Source: Strigops habroptila (lineage: Eukaryota; Chordata; Aves; Psittaciformes; Psittacidae). From it: a DNA stretch of 64,000 nt. This document shows, piece by piece, positions 39,001 through 54,000 of the stretch (the stretch's first letter is position 1; every line of letters begins with the position of its first letter). The position numbers were made by a program, and so were the translations under genes. The stretch lies in contig NC_044277.2 of assembly GCF_004027225.2 (NCBI RefSeq), positions 103,161,725 through 103,225,724 on the forward strand, written 5' to 3'. The notes below the pieces were generated by a model. The model saw only the letters and a program-made list of their open reading frames with translations, searched no databases and was not told where the DNA came from.

Positions 39001-42000
39001 TGAATAGAGCTGAACATAGAATAGTTAGGTATGAAATGGAAATGCTGAATGCCTGAAGTGGGTGTTAAGGGAAAACAGACCCTGTGCTTATGTAATATGA
39101 TGCAAATATATATATTCTATGCAAAACAATGCACATTTATGCATAGTATATTCACCTATGGAAGGAGGGAAGCAAAGTAGGAAAGAGAGGACTAGTTAAA
39201 AATGAAGGAAGGTTTGGCCTTTTGAGAAATGAAGTTCTAAATACAACTCACTATATAGGTAATGGCCATAAATGTAATTTATATACCAATTCAGTTCCAC
39301 ATAAGCTCTCTTTTTAGGATTTAAACAAAATTTAAGTACTGCAAAGGCTTTGTACTAGTCTTCTGGATAGCAGTATACTACTTCTGTAAGTAATTACTTC
39401 ACTGAGTTCTGATACTGTTAAAGTGATTAAAACAAACTTCAACCTACCAAATGGCCAGAGTCCACAAGTGTCCCTTCCTTACATAAAACGGGGCATAAAG
39501 ACCTACTCCCAGCTGCTAATTTTGCTGGAGGAGAATAACATCAAAGGAGGGTGCCTCATTCCTCTGACAGAGGAAAAAAGCGTGACAAGGAATATATAAG
39601 GGTTTTTCTGCAGTTTAACACTTATGTGAACCATGCACAGGATACATCACCAAAAAATTATGCTGCCAGTGTGACCCAATGATTTCTGTTAAAAAGGAAA
39701 TGCAGCTCTGAAGCATGCCATAATATTTCCATCATCACGCTCTGTAATATACCTCAATTTGCTTTTTTATGTGAGTATATACAGAACCTGCAGGTGAATG
39801 TTTCCACAGTTTCCCTCCCTCACACAGTTCAACAGCCAGGGAAAAAAGGTGTGATTCTGTAGAAGTAAAGTTTGCAACAGAAGCAGTAAGTAGGAAAACC
39901 AAACTCAACAATTCATTTCCTATTGCCACCTAGAGGATTTTCCTACCTAACAGCAGTCTGAATCACTATTCTGATCTGCACCACCCCATTTATCTCAATG
40001 CATGCTTAACAGAGGCAGATAGCATATGCTTCTATTGTAACAGAACAGAAAATGGGTTAAGATTATCCAAGCGCAGATGCTGACTTTGATTTGTGCTAGT
40101 CTATCCACAGGCAGCAGATGATCTTTCAGCAATCAATGCCTGAAACGGCTCTGTCCCAGCTGGAGAAGAGCATCAGTTTTAAATAGTATCTGTGATTCAA
40201 AAGAGATCTTATGTGCTAATACAAGCAAGAAAATACAGCAATGCCCTGTTGAAAATCACTGCTGTCCCACATGCTTTCACACCATGTTGGAAACAGGCCA
40301 GAAAGTAAATTTTTGTGTAATCCTTTCAAAACTTCCATTTTGTTATTGCAATAAAATTTTGCTTAATCTTTCAAATTTTCAACAGCCTCATAACAAGGGG
40401 GAAAAAAAAAAAAAAAGGCCCTCCAGCTAAAGGCCTTCTTTTTATAATATTAAATATATTCCTTTCCCATCGTCATCTGGAAACCAATGTGAAATTTTAG
40501 ATACTACTTCTCTTTGCTGTCTGTATCAGTTCAACATAAAAATGTTCATTGCCCTACGTTTTTGTGGCTGCTTATTCCTTTCACTTTTGCACTCTTATTT
40601 TCTTTGGTGATTTGGTGCTGGCGGAAGCTCTGTGACTGGTATCATCTAATGCAACATTATGATAATGTCATTTTTAGCATGGTGTTTATTGGTTTTTATT
40701 ATTACTGACATTGCTACTGACATTCCACAAGTATGTATAAATTTGTCATACTCCTCAATTATGTCAAATTAATCGTGGACAGCTGTTATGAGGACAGGCC
40801 ATAAAAACGTATGCAATTCCTGACATTTAGGGATGTTCACATACTGCTAAAACAACAAACGTGTTGGTAAGTAGTTATACAAACTTAAACAGCTCACAGG
40901 GATAGATAAAGATAAGGGAAGAAGTAACATGGTTTCATAAAACAGAGAGAATTTGTTTCTTAAAACAGTGAGCTTTGATAAATTCGGCCTCACAGCTACG
41001 TCACTGGACGGGGCTTTTTCTTAAGACTGGCTTTCCTCAGAATTTTGGCCAAATCTGTTCTTGGTTGTAGTTTTTAAAATTGGAGGAAGGACAAATTTGG
41101 TAGCATCTTTGGAATGCTTAAGTATCACAATAAATAAGAATCACAAAATAAATAAGTATCACAAGAAATTTGCTAATGGCATCTAGGGTAAGTTGAGGCA
41201 TACGACATTACCTAATGTCACCTCTGTGGTGGCAGTCAGATAAATATGAGCCAAAGCAGTCCCTAAAAATTACAGTCCCTAAAAGTTTGGAGTTTCTGAG
41301 AAATAAAACTCTATTCTTACATAAACAGGAGGAAAGGAATATACCAGGTATAACAGCAGAACACTTGAGATTATATTAGAAGAAAATAGTGTTACTCTTA
41401 GTAGACATTTTAAAACATACATAAATGATACCATATTTTGATTTTATACTGGACTTGTTACAGCTTCCCAGAGTGGTAAGAAAATTACCTTCTTCTAAAA
41501 GAAAGGATTCACGACTCTAAAAGCAGTCTTTTGCCACCTAGTGACTAGAAAACGAAAATCAACCGTGAACAGAATTAGCAGAAGGTACTAGCCTTTGATC
41601 AGCAAGTGCCAGCATTGGACTGGCAATTATCTGAGATTCTCTTAGAACCCGGTAAATAGAAATCACATTCAATCACGTCTTAATTGCTAGCACACTCTGA
41701 AGAGTCCTTGCATCAGAGGGTACCATCGTCAAATAAATCAAAATGATAGCTCCAGAAATTCCCTCTACACTCCAGTAACTGTTTCTTAACTCTCTTTTTC
41801 TGTATGATAACCAGAGTTTAGAACTAAGCCATTCTGGAAACCAGAACTGACTGAAAAGAAGCATACACACAATTCTCTATGTGTACTTCACCCACATCTG
41901 GCAGTAACAAAATTAAGGCTCCTGTCACATTTCTTGATGGACAGAATTCAAGAACATCATTTCTGTCACCCAAAATAAGACTTTCTCTGAACAGGAACTT

Positions 42001-45000
42001 GTTTTGTTTCAGCTGTAACTTTAGGCATGATACTGACCAGACTGATCAGATGTTTTATTGTAGATAATATAATTCCTGCTGATATGACACAAGGTTTGAC
42101 TATCCAGAGCTTTTATTATAATTTGATACTGAATTCTGTATAAAAAGTCTTTCTAGCAGTATAAAAAATTCCCTTTGCTATCAGTATAATTTCATTTACT
42201 TGATTATTGTGACAACATTAGCTGCCTTCACTCCAATTCCTTTCAGATTCGTGTTAGGCAGCACTGATTCTGTTGAAAGTGTCTTCTCCCAAATATTTGA
42301 GAGAACTCTGTCAGATGGCACTAAGAACTGAGGCAGACCTAGCAATACAAAAACCAGAAAATACTACAGATAAAAAGCACAGTAACAATCTGCAACACTG
42401 CACAGTCAAACACTCCAAAATGCAAATGCATGTACTTCAGGAAAATTTAATTTGTTGTGGCTGGTCTGACTACTATTGCTAAATCATTTGGAAATCCTAA
42501 AAAAGAAAGGAAGAAAGAAAAACCCAACCCCAAACAAAGTGAAGACATGGTAAAAAAAACCCAGCTGTGCCTAAATACATAGTTATGGCCTTAACAGACA
42601 GACACCCTGTTGTTGGTTGGTTTGTTTGTTTTGGGGTTTTTTTTCACAGACTACTAATTCTACAGAAGCCATTTAGGTTTCTTACCATTGAATCCACTAC
42701 AGTCCCTATTACCACTCTTCATATAATAAAAAAACCTTTGGGATGGGTACAGTGCTAAATAAAAGCAACCTCATAAATCTACCCTTTGGTGTCTCTTCTC
42801 CTCCAATCTTAAGCCAGCGTCTATTATTTTCATTTCTACATCATGTCTAAATTTAGGGCTGACAGAGCTCTAGTCGTTTACACCAGCTGATCTAAGACCT
42901 AGCCCTTTGTACGTTAAGTTTTATGGGACATACATAACGAACCAAAATCTTACTAGTCGCCTGTACGGCCTTAAGCCTATTTGGAGCAGTCAGCAAATAG
43001 TAAGAGTCCCCAGGTTTACCTCCATTTACAAGGATTCCTTTCCCTACAGTATCTTGGCTAGGAGAAAACATCTAGTACTTTTGAAATTGACTGGGGAAAA
43101 CCATAAAGCACCACCTTCTATTTGAGAGGTGCAATTTGTTGCCACAGAACTAGATGACAAGTAAGTATATCTTCTGGTACAGTTATTGTATGTCTCTGGC
43201 CCAGGCTAGTGATTCAATTTTGAAAATTAAACAGCAGACATAATTCCAGTATGAACCTAGTATACCACTAAAAAGCACAAAAAAATGTATTCTTCAAACA
43301 ACAAACAATGTTATCGATGCTGTGCTTTTGTTCACAAACCACAGCCAATTATTCTTAAATTATTATTTACTAGGATGGCATTGGGAATAAGAAGGCTGCA
43401 GCATCATGCGTGATACAATAAATTATTGCAAAATTTGTATTTCAAACTCCAAATCTGCTGACAGAGGAAAATCACTAAAGTGACAGCCAGTGGAAAACAG
43501 TAATGTATAAAACAAGACAATGTCATTTTGATTTGATCTGGACAAAGACAAAAATTCTGCATCTGCCTCTCCAGTGACACAGGACAGGTTTTTCCTGTTG
43601 GCATTCTATTTTACATATATTCTCAAAATATGTTTTTCAGATACCAAGCATGGTCATCAATCTACTCTTTGCAATAAAAGCCTCTGCTGGAGACGGATGA
43701 AATGACAGAACCTATCTGAGGATACAGCAAGTTCAGCCAATAGATAGAACAACACTGGCATCTAAGGAGTTCAAGGTTAATTCCCTTTCTGGAATTAAAC
43801 AATAAATGGTACTAGAGTCCAAGCAGGAACTGGGAACAATGCCATGACCAATGCTCTGTTTTTCCTCTATAGTGATCTAAAAATAACCTTTTTGGATGTC
43901 TGATGAGAAAAACACCAGCCTGTAAAGCCATGGATACGTACTTCACCACTCCTTTAGACAAAACCAAGGAAACTGAGATTAAAGAGACGATCTGAAACAA
44001 ACCAATGCAGACACATTCACTGTAGTGCTTCTGTGTTTTCTTTTTTTCTTTTCTAGTCTCAGAGGAGAAAAAAAACACGAGAAGGGAGCTCAGCCTTAAC
44101 AGTCACATGGCTAGATTATAGGTTGTGAGTTTCAGCCCCATTGTGTATACTACAGCACTTCTCCTTAAACATCACATACTAAGAAAAAGGATACCTTCTC
44201 ACATAAGCTTCGTAAGACCAAACAATGAAGACTAAAAGCCTTTCATTTTTTGAACCTAGCAGAGTTCATTCCAAAAGGCAACTAATAGGTACCTTCCCTT
44301 CTCATCCAGCTGCCAACTCTTAGTGTTCTTGGTTTAGGGGTACAATCCCAGACCACCAAAATCAACAGCAATGACTGCAGTTATAGCCAAGGCATCTGTT
44401 TGAAAAGAACTCTCCAGGCTGCGTTCCCTCTTCTAAGTGTAGGTGTTGATGTAAGAAGGAAAAAAAAACCCCCAACAACCCAAACCCAACACACCACTCC
44501 ACTCTGAAGTCTCTCTCCCCAAAGGACAATGGCAATGGCAAGCACGAGAACTTATGCCATGAAGAGATTTCAAAATAGTAAAACAATTCTCAACCTGTAT
44601 TTATTTACACTTAGGAGTGTTGCTAAAGAGGACCTAAATAAAATAATTTAAAATTTTAAACAAAGCAAAAAAACCCCAATGAAAACCAACATTTTACTCT
44701 TCCCACCTGTAAACAGCATTATCTGTACTGAAATACAAATCAATTTACATACTGAATCTCACCATAGGAAGCAGAGTAAAGGATTTAAGAATATGGCCAA
44801 ATGGTAAAATGAAAACCTGAATACCATCATTCCACCACTTTCAATCTCACACTGAACTTCACTTCATAGTTTATATTAAGACTGAAACTGGTAAAACATT
44901 CATAAAAAAACAGCGTTGTCATCAAAGCCAAAGATGATGAAGACATCTTGGCAACAGACAAGAACAGAATGATATGATAATCAAAGCAGCATGGACATTT

Positions 45001-48000
45001 TGTGACTATTATTCCATCACCGTACACTAGTATCAAGTTATTTTGAATAAAGGCAGTGAGATGCAGTGCCTGCTATTATTTTTACCTGTGGAATACTAAA
45101 ATTTACATTTCAAAACCAAAATGGAGAGCAACAATCATTTTCCAAAAAATGTAATCTTTCTCTTCTAAGAAAACACTTTCTCTAGAGAAAAACTAGAAAA
45201 AGATGACCAAGATTAAAGTGAAGCAGTTGATAGGTGCAATTGATAGATGACTCAACTCCTTCCTGGAAAATAATTTCCAGTTATAAAATGTTCAAGTCAG
45301 CTCAGGATTTTTAATTCTGTGGTATGTAAGATGAATATATATCTTTAGGGATAAAAAAGAAAATGCAATATCCTGACAGCTGCAAGGAGGCAATCTCCAG
45401 CAACCTAAGTGCAAGCCTGGAGAACTCTATGGTGCCATTCTGCATGACAATAAGCCAAACACCCAGCAGAAGATTGTTGAAAGGGAACATCTTCATCCTG
45501 CTCCTAGCTTTGTGCTTTTGCATATATCTCACGCTGTCATCAGTAAGCACTGGACTCCTCTGTGTGCCCTTTTACCTTTCTAGAGTAGAAAAAAACGAGC
45601 CCAGTAAGCAAATAAAGAGTCCAGTATGGATGGTTTTCTATTGTATTGGGTAATTAAGTATCTTGTGGAAGGATGTGACAGTCATCAGCACTGGCAGACA
45701 AGGAAAAGGACTGGAAAATATAATGGGCAGTAGCCAAGTCAGCACTCTTTCTTTGGATGGCAAGGAACCATTGCCAGTCTAAAGCTGGCTTTGCCACTAG
45801 CTTATCATATGCCTTAACCACAGCTTATTTATCCACTTGAAAACAAGCACAGTTCCCACCTTCCTCAAGAAGATGTGGTGAGAGATGAAGTTTGGAACTG
45901 CCAGTGAATATGAAAAGGATAAATTATTATGGCTGCATTTTCATATGCATGACATGGCTGTCTGGAAAAAAAACCAAACCCGACAAACCCAAAACCAAAG
46001 CTGTAATTTTGTCACAGTCAAGATTATAGCCATGTGTGGGTGGGGACATAAGGGACAGTTTTTAAAGAAATAAAAAGGAAAAAGCGAACAGAAAAAATAC
46101 ATTATATCATGACAAAGTTCCAAGTTCAATCAAATGGAAATCAGCTGTGTATTTATAATGGAGAAATAATACCTAAATCTTACAGATAAACAAGGTGTGT
46201 TGAAAGCCGAACATCTCTCTTCTTTGTCTCTCCTATCCCTCTGAAACAGGAGCTTGTTATAGCAAGCTCACTCATTGCTCCTCAGAGAACTAGCTGGACA
46301 GCTGAATCACTCAAGAGCTGGAGCTGCAGTTGATCCAAGCACTCATTTTCAAGGAAAAGTGTTTTTTCAAGAGGCACAAAATACAGCATTTATTATTTTC
46401 ATTATGCTGGCTTTCATCTAGCAACTGAAAATAGCAATAATATCTCATTATAGTAGGGGCAGAAGGCAATAGACTCACTCCTTGAATACCTTACTATGCT
46501 CAGATCCTATGGATGTCTAAACACTTGCTTACAAAGAATAAGTCAGGATAAGCAATAATAAATTAATCTCTCAACTTGATAGCCTTTCCTATCTTTTGTC
46601 TATCATCAGTGACAGTTTCTAGAGACTATGCACTCCAAAATCTTCAGAGTATTTTAAGCTGGTAATAAAAAAGGGTGACCAAAAGAAGGGGGGTATCAGT
46701 AACACGGGCCAGTGATTATACTGCATTCACCTAAAACCTACTGAACTTGAATGAAGCCTTTCAGCAAACAACTGCTTTTGAAAGTAATGGAGCACAGGCA
46801 TTCCAATACAGTTTTGACAAACCCACACTACCTTTGTATTGCACTTTTTCTAAAATGTATCAATAAATGATTGAATGGATGACTACACATCAGCAAAGCC
46901 CACTCTCTACTTAGATACCGTCATGTATTACTGAAATTAGAACACAGTTTTACTGCACACTGAACAGACAGTTAATAGATCTCTCTCTATAAGTAAAACA
47001 AATTACTTTAAAATTGTACTTTTTCATGTGCAGGCAAGATATAACAGCTCTACTGAACTTGTCCCGACTAGCATTGGACATTTAGTATATTTTGGATGCA
47101 CTAGGATGTTTAACCCTGTTTTATCAAGCTACAGTATCATTTTCAAATAATTAAATAAATACTTGTCACTGCACTGTTAACCCAGCCACATATATGCATA
47201 CCTGGTACGTAACACTCTTCTTTCCATCATCGTTTGTTTGAGGCAAGGTCAGAGGTCCAGAAACTATCCAAACATCCTCAAATCTCTCCGTCAATTCCCG
47301 ACAATACATTTCCATTCTGGAATATATTTGTCAGAAAGAGTAAAGTCAGCTGGGAAAACTTAACATCATAATCTTTGAAACATACTGTGAAGGGCAAGAT
47401 AAACTCCTGACAGTTTGGAAGCATTTTTCCAAACTCATGTGACTGACTCACAAGCCAAAGAAGGTAGAACACTGGCCCAAGTCATACTTCCTCCTTGTCC
47501 AGTTTCACTTATTTACAGATATGCTTGTGTTATTGCACACATTTGAAAATGGTTTTTGTAGCCTTACCACCTGTCCTGAAAATTTAAGTTCTCTACTTAC
47601 TACTCCTTGCTCCCACACTTGACACTAGAAAGATACTGCTGATGGTCACTTGGGACTAGTAAAATACTTGTTTTAAACAGCAGTTTGTGGCGTTCTTGCT
47701 TCAAAAGGTTTTATCGCATTACTGGATTTGTATGTTCTTCTCCAAGGAATCAATGTCCTGCAACACACTGCTCTTTCCACAGCTCAACATACTTAGGAAA
47801 GTTTCTATGTGCCACTAAGTCTACTTACTTGGTTTTTTAACATAAAACTGTTTGAAAATAAAGTAGTAACCCCAGAAAGACTGACATTAGTTATACAGTT
47901 GCACTTCATCCAAATGGTCAGACCAGAACATGTGACAGATGAGCCCGGCTTATCTGTCTGCCTCTGAAGGCGGGAGGTTTCACTGCTCCTTTGTCTCATC

Positions 48001-51000
48001 CCTATTCCTCATAACTCTCCCTTGGGCCACCTTAAGCACTCCTCATTTGTCAAAAACCCTGAACAAAACCAGTCTGGTTTTTTTTTTTTGTTCTGGGTTA
48101 GTGAGTTAAATCAGCTCATACACATCAGAATTAGCAGGAATGAGCCCCACGAATCAGAATTAGCAGGAATGAGCCCATTCTTCATGTGATACGCCAAAAC
48201 ACTGACCAAAGCTATTTTTTTTCCTGTCATTAGCAGCTTTGCTTCCAAGCAGCTCAGCTTCTCAGGCTGTTTCACAGCATGGCAATACAAACACTGCCTG
48301 GCACAAGGAAAGAATGGGGATAAATGTAGCTAGGGAGCAAACTGCTTTTGGTGGCAGCAGGGACAGAGATCAGGTTACAGTGACCATGAAATCACTCTCA
48401 AAACAAGACAGGAAATGATAGTTAAACATCAGGAGAGAAAGAAGTATGCATGTTGGTGGGAAGGGAATGAGGAATAAATACTAAGATGCAGTTAGACCAC
48501 ACCACTGAACGAATCTAATAGCTTACTATCCAATAGCTTGCTGAAAGATGCAGTCCTGCTCTCCCCTTTCCTACTGCTTCCCTCGTGTGCCACAGCTGAA
48601 CAGTCCTACTCCATCTTCCATGTTGGCTCTGGCACTCATCTCACCCGTTGGTCCCATTTTCTAATTCGGCAGAAACATGACCAAATAAAACAAAACGCAG
48701 ATCAGTTTAAGTGGGTTAGCAAATGGAACTGACTTGCTGCAGTTCAGCTAGTACCAGCACTGGAACTGGGAAAGCAGCAAGAACACGCTGTTGGAGGGCG
48801 AATAACACTTAAAAAAGATTGTTAAACTGACTAAGCTGTATTGTCTACCTGCACCTCAGAAGACAGTTCAAGAAGCAATCAATTTAACAAAGAGAAAGGA
48901 AGAGAGTACTGAAGGCAGGAAGGGATACAACACATGTGAAACATGGTATCCTTAAAACTATTTATCACTAAACAAGTGACTGACAAAACTAGTGGCACCA
49001 ACAACTTGCTCATGTATTTAAACTGTGGGAACAGAGTTCTGAGGTTGGGAGAAAGTAGTAACAGCTGCTTAAACTGGGGGGTGCTAGTGCCAAGGGAAAT
49101 TGTCAAATACTCCGCATGATTTCATAACTAGGCAGAGATCCCGCTCAAGGGAAACAAAGAGGATTTCCAACCTTGAACTGATACAAATACCTAGCTCTGG
49201 TATAAGGAAATTTTATGCACACATACACGAGGTATTAAAACAATACAAAAAAACCCCTCTTAAAATGTTATAGCATTTAATTTGCCTATAAACCAGTATA
49301 ACCTTACTGAACACCTCATATGATTTTATATGCATTCTTGTAAAACTGGAAAGCAGTGTGCAGTTGCATGATGATACATTTTTGATAGACTTTTACTAAA
49401 ATGCTGTACATAATTTTGCTAATTTTCCTTTGAGCAAACACTGTGAAATTCATCATTTTTCCCTCCTGTTTCTGAGTCTTAAGATTGTATGTCCTATGCA
49501 AGAAACACTAGATAAATGCTTTTATTAATGTTCTTCTGTGCTTAAAGGAACTACAGAATAAAAATCTTACGTGAAGAAAGTTTAAATTTATCAACCACTC
49601 ACTTCACCTCCAAACCAATCCAGCTGGTGCTCACAAGTGACAGAGAACCTGCCTGACTGCTACTTGGAAGCCAGAACTTGAAGAAACGCCCAAGACCTGA
49701 AGGAGTCACAACTCAGTGGGGAGCACTCAGTTCTCCAATTCAAAGTGAACCAGTGTCCACACACAGAGATGTGAATACTCTCACACTGCAAGTGCTTTTT
49801 TGAGGAAGATATGTTAAAGCAAGATCTAAACCCTTTCCTTGCTTCTACTGAATTTTCCTTAAGGACAGAGATGTTAAGCCTGGTACCTTTATCCACATCA
49901 GCCAGAAGATATAATTTTATGTAGTCTAAATAAAGGTCCTCTACAGTTTGACTGAATAAAGAACTGAAGTAGTCGTTATACTGGTCTTGCACTGTGAGGA
50001 CTGAGCTGCCCTTCATTTCAGAGGAAGTTCCTATGATCTCTACAGATAGCTGATAAAAAGCACCAGAATACTTGGATGTAAAGAAGCTTCATAAATATAA
50101 ATTCTTTTATTTATGCCACTGCCTGATATTTTTCACTTAGTTTACTTACAAGTAGTTTCTCACCTGTTCCAAAATCCAGCATTATTTTCATAATTCTGAG
50201 GCACAATGTTAGACAGATAAAATGTTTCAGCCATAGCTCTCTGCATAGAGAAAAGAAAGAATATAATTTCACTGAAACATTTACAAGCTAAAAATGCATT
50301 TTAGAAGTTTTTGGGTCAGAATACATTTCTAGTCTAGTCTTAACTTTATCAACAGAAAACATCACATAAAAGCTAAATCACAACATCTACAAAATTATTT
50401 TGGATTAAGAGGTGAATAACTGAGGTGATGCAAAATGTAAATACTTCTTTGGGTTTGGTTTTTTTTTTTTTATTTACAGAAACATAGCACAAGAGTGTCC
50501 AGTTCTAGAGGCACAGGAATTACTATGTCACCCAGTGTGAGTTTCGTAATGTCTTCTTTATGAATGGGAAGAATGCTTTCACCCATGCTTTTCCTTTATT
50601 TGACTACCTAATGGCTTTTTTTTCCCCTTACAAGAAATGGTTTTATTAAAAATATTCATTAATATTTTACAAATCCATAACATACAGGCAATTAAATGAT
50701 TTATGAGACCATAATGGTCAAACATCTACATATCTGCTTAATTTTATCTTTAAAAAGTGTCATAAACCACTCTGAACATAAGCTCATATATCTCCAAATG
50801 TGAAGGACCTGGAGCTGAAGAACTCTGCATTAGCAGGGAAATACAGGAGAAAAACTTAACCCAGAATCTTCACAGGTCCTGTACTTGTCAATATTCTTCA
50901 CACACTACTTCTTCAAAGTGAAGGGGCTGAGAAAACTCCTTAGGATAATGAGCAAACACTACCTGCACTAACTAAACTGTGAAAGATTGTATCATCCCAC

Positions 51001-54000
51001 TGCATTTCAAGCCAGGTCCAGGGTCTCTCTGCACAAGTAGCTTACTAGCAAAAACTCCTCAGATACCACACATAAATAACCACAAAGACACTTCTAGTAG
51101 AAATAAAACAGCCAGTTCTTTCCTCCACCACATGCCACTGTGCTGTCACTCTGCCCCACTGCATACTGTTCTGCCTGGCAGAAATACAAATTCAAACTGC
51201 TTCTTAATTGACAAATTGCTGCATTAGGCACATTTCACAAGACGATCCAATAAATCCAAGGCTGCTTTGTTAGTCGGCCAAGGCATTAGGGCATGCTTTC
51301 TTACAGCTCAAATAAATGGCAGGTGAAGACATTTTATAGAGTGAAAGAACTATGGCAAAAGAAGGGTCTAATTTACCTCATACACATTGCCAGAAAGGAA
51401 AAAGCCTTTTAAATCATCCAGGCAATCCCCCTGCCAATACAGAACAGTACTTAACAGCAACTTTGCTTTGCCCAATCTAGCCTTAAGCATCTCAGCACCT
51501 GCTGGCCAGAATGAAGTCATCGTTCCCCGTCTCCCTTTAACCAAGCTTCAGAAGACGCTTTTGAGGTTTGTTTGGTGAAGGTTATCACCTTCATTTTACA
51601 GACAGACAATGTGACCCAAAAGAAGTTGACAAGACTTGCTTAACACTATACTGTACAAGATACATCATCTCTGCCAAATAAGCTAATCTAGGTGTGATTT
51701 ATTGAAGAGAGGTACGTCACCAGAGGATGCCCGTGATTCAGACACCTAAAGCAGTCTGTGAGAGCACCCTACAGTGCTCAGTCAGGGACAGACCTTGTAA
51801 CTCCAAGTCCAGGTCTGTGCATCAATAATGAGATCACATTCCAACTCAAAACAAACTGCAAAAGGAACATCACACATCACTTTTAAGGGCCTTTAGGTCC
51901 TTTCTGACTGATAAACACAAATTAAAAAGAAAGGAAAAAAAAAATCCTACTGTTGAAAATTTGTTATCTCCTGCTGGCGCCATGTGTCCTCGTGACCATC
52001 CGCTCCCAAGGTAGTCTTCATTGACAGCACTAAACATTAGCGGGATGTTAGGATCTGGTCTGAATTTACAGTGCCTTCGGTCTGCATTGCCTGAAGAATA
52101 ACATGCTAAATTGTTAGGTTATCATAACAACATCATAACAACAAGACAAAAAGAACTGGTTCTGTCATATCTTGCCAAATGACCCATGCTTAAGGATTCA
52201 TCACTTTGAGCTAAATGGGATATTTTTCTCAACCATAAAAAAAGAATAATTCTGCTTAAGTATCTGTGCTCCAGTTCTAAATTCTTCCTCACTACACACT
52301 AGAAATTCTAACATGCCTTTTGTTTTACAGAGAAAAAAAAAAAAGCAAAATACTTTAGCCTTATCATAAATGCAGATTAATATTAAAGAACAGGCTGCTA
52401 AAGATATAAACCAGTACAGATTCAGTTTTTAGGGCAATGAAGATACACAGATTTTCACCAACTGCAATTCCACTTTTATGTTTCAGCCACTACAAGTATT
52501 TCTTCTTTTTCCAAGCCTAGCCTGGAAGTAGAATGGGTGCATATTAATAAAGTTACACTTGGTAAAATACTAAACCCATTCAAGAGAAAGTTTTCAGTCA
52601 TTTCACCTTCACGGGCACAGAAGTAAGTGTACAGCTTTCCTGTTCCTTTCCAAGATTCCCCTTCTGTCTTGCCAGACATTTGGGAATTATGCACAAAAGT
52701 GGCTAGGCCTAAATTCTTCTGGTAGAGAAAAACATTTTGGGGGATGCTTGCAGGGGGAGCTAACTTAACTGTTGCAGAGATGGCAGCCCATTCTAAGCTG
52801 CTGTCTTTGCTGGAAAGCTGTGCCTTCTTCATAGGTTTACTGGCCATACCCCCTGTATATGTCCTTGCAGTGTGTAAAGTCCCACACAGCTCCTTGTAGA
52901 AGCTGGCACTGACAGCCTCCAATAAGACACCACCTTTCTTAAGGAATGGCCTGGGACCCAAGATCTTCCATGGTTAAGGAAGGTGCTGAAGAGAAGCAGT
53001 GGAGGCATGTGCCAGGGCTGACTCAGCTGTGCCTGCGTAACGGCTCCACACAGGCAGCGGCACAGTACACAGCTGAAAAATAATTGGCTTAGAGCCCCAT
53101 CACTACTGTCCACGTTTTTTTCCCCCCAAACAATAAAATAATTCAAAGTATGTACAGCATACTGATTTTTTTAATAAAGTCCAAGGTGTCACCTTAGGCA
53201 TAGTTTCACAGGGCCATTATGTAGTCTCTCTCCATTTAAGCATGAATCAGTACATACAAGAGAGAATTTTCCTCAGACTTCGTATTTTATAAAGCACTTC
53301 CTGTTTCAACATGAAGGGCAATTTTCAATAGTGATCACTGCCAGTTGTTAAAATTAGTCTTTCTTCTGTAGCTGACTGTGCATACACACACAAACTGCAC
53401 CCACTCTGGCTCTTTTTTTGTCACATCAATATTGCTACTGAGTGCATATGCACCCTATGCTTCCTGTGCTACACACTGAGAACAAAGTGTGGTACACGCT
53501 CTCCGCTTGGCAGCTCTCTGAAGAACTTGGAACCATCTGTCTATATGTCCATGGAGGTGATGTCAAAACAGAGCAGTGGTCAGAGAACCTTTATGCAGTG
53601 CAGGTAGAAGGAAGGAGCTTCACTTATCTTTTTTGGTAAAGCATGTGATACTTCAACACAGGATTGGTGCTTTGGGAGCCACACTGAGAAGTATATCAGC
53701 GTGCAAAACAACAGACTTCTTATTTTTAAAAAATCCTATTTAATTTCAGTATTTAAGACGAAGTGTAATTTATCAGTTAACTTGAAAAAAGGAAAAATGT
53801 ATCCTCATTTATTCTCTACTGTTTTGATAAAAATGGTTAATTTCTTCTGTAACCAGTTTTGTATGCCTCATTTACATGTATGTTTTTAAACATTTAAGCT
53901 CTTACTTACCAATAAAATATGGTTTTTTTACATCACATCCTTTCAAGACTCCAAGACATGGAAGGTTTTTGTGACCTTCCCTGAACAGCAACAAATCTCA

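Larger units (their letters stand above)
36095..47201 (-). other. EXOG intron 5 (11.1 kb)
   Basis: The largest intron, donor GTATGC and acceptor TTTTGACAG. It contains an LTR fragment at 36254-36330, a CR1 copy at 37801-38283, a T/ATTT-rich tract at 37439-37466 and an A-run at 40402-40417. From 38.3 to 47.2 kb it is AT-rich, without a recognised gene, exon or named repeat. Confidence 0.85.

Noticed and set aside
49660-50016. 118-codon frame just downstream of EXOG exon 4
   Set aside because: It has a true ATG but no splice acceptor linking it in, and no match. Probably chance in an intron.
52476-52961. 161-codon open frame in EXOG intron 2, same strand
   Set aside because: It starts at TTG and has no homology I recognise. 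EXOG reads in phase without it.
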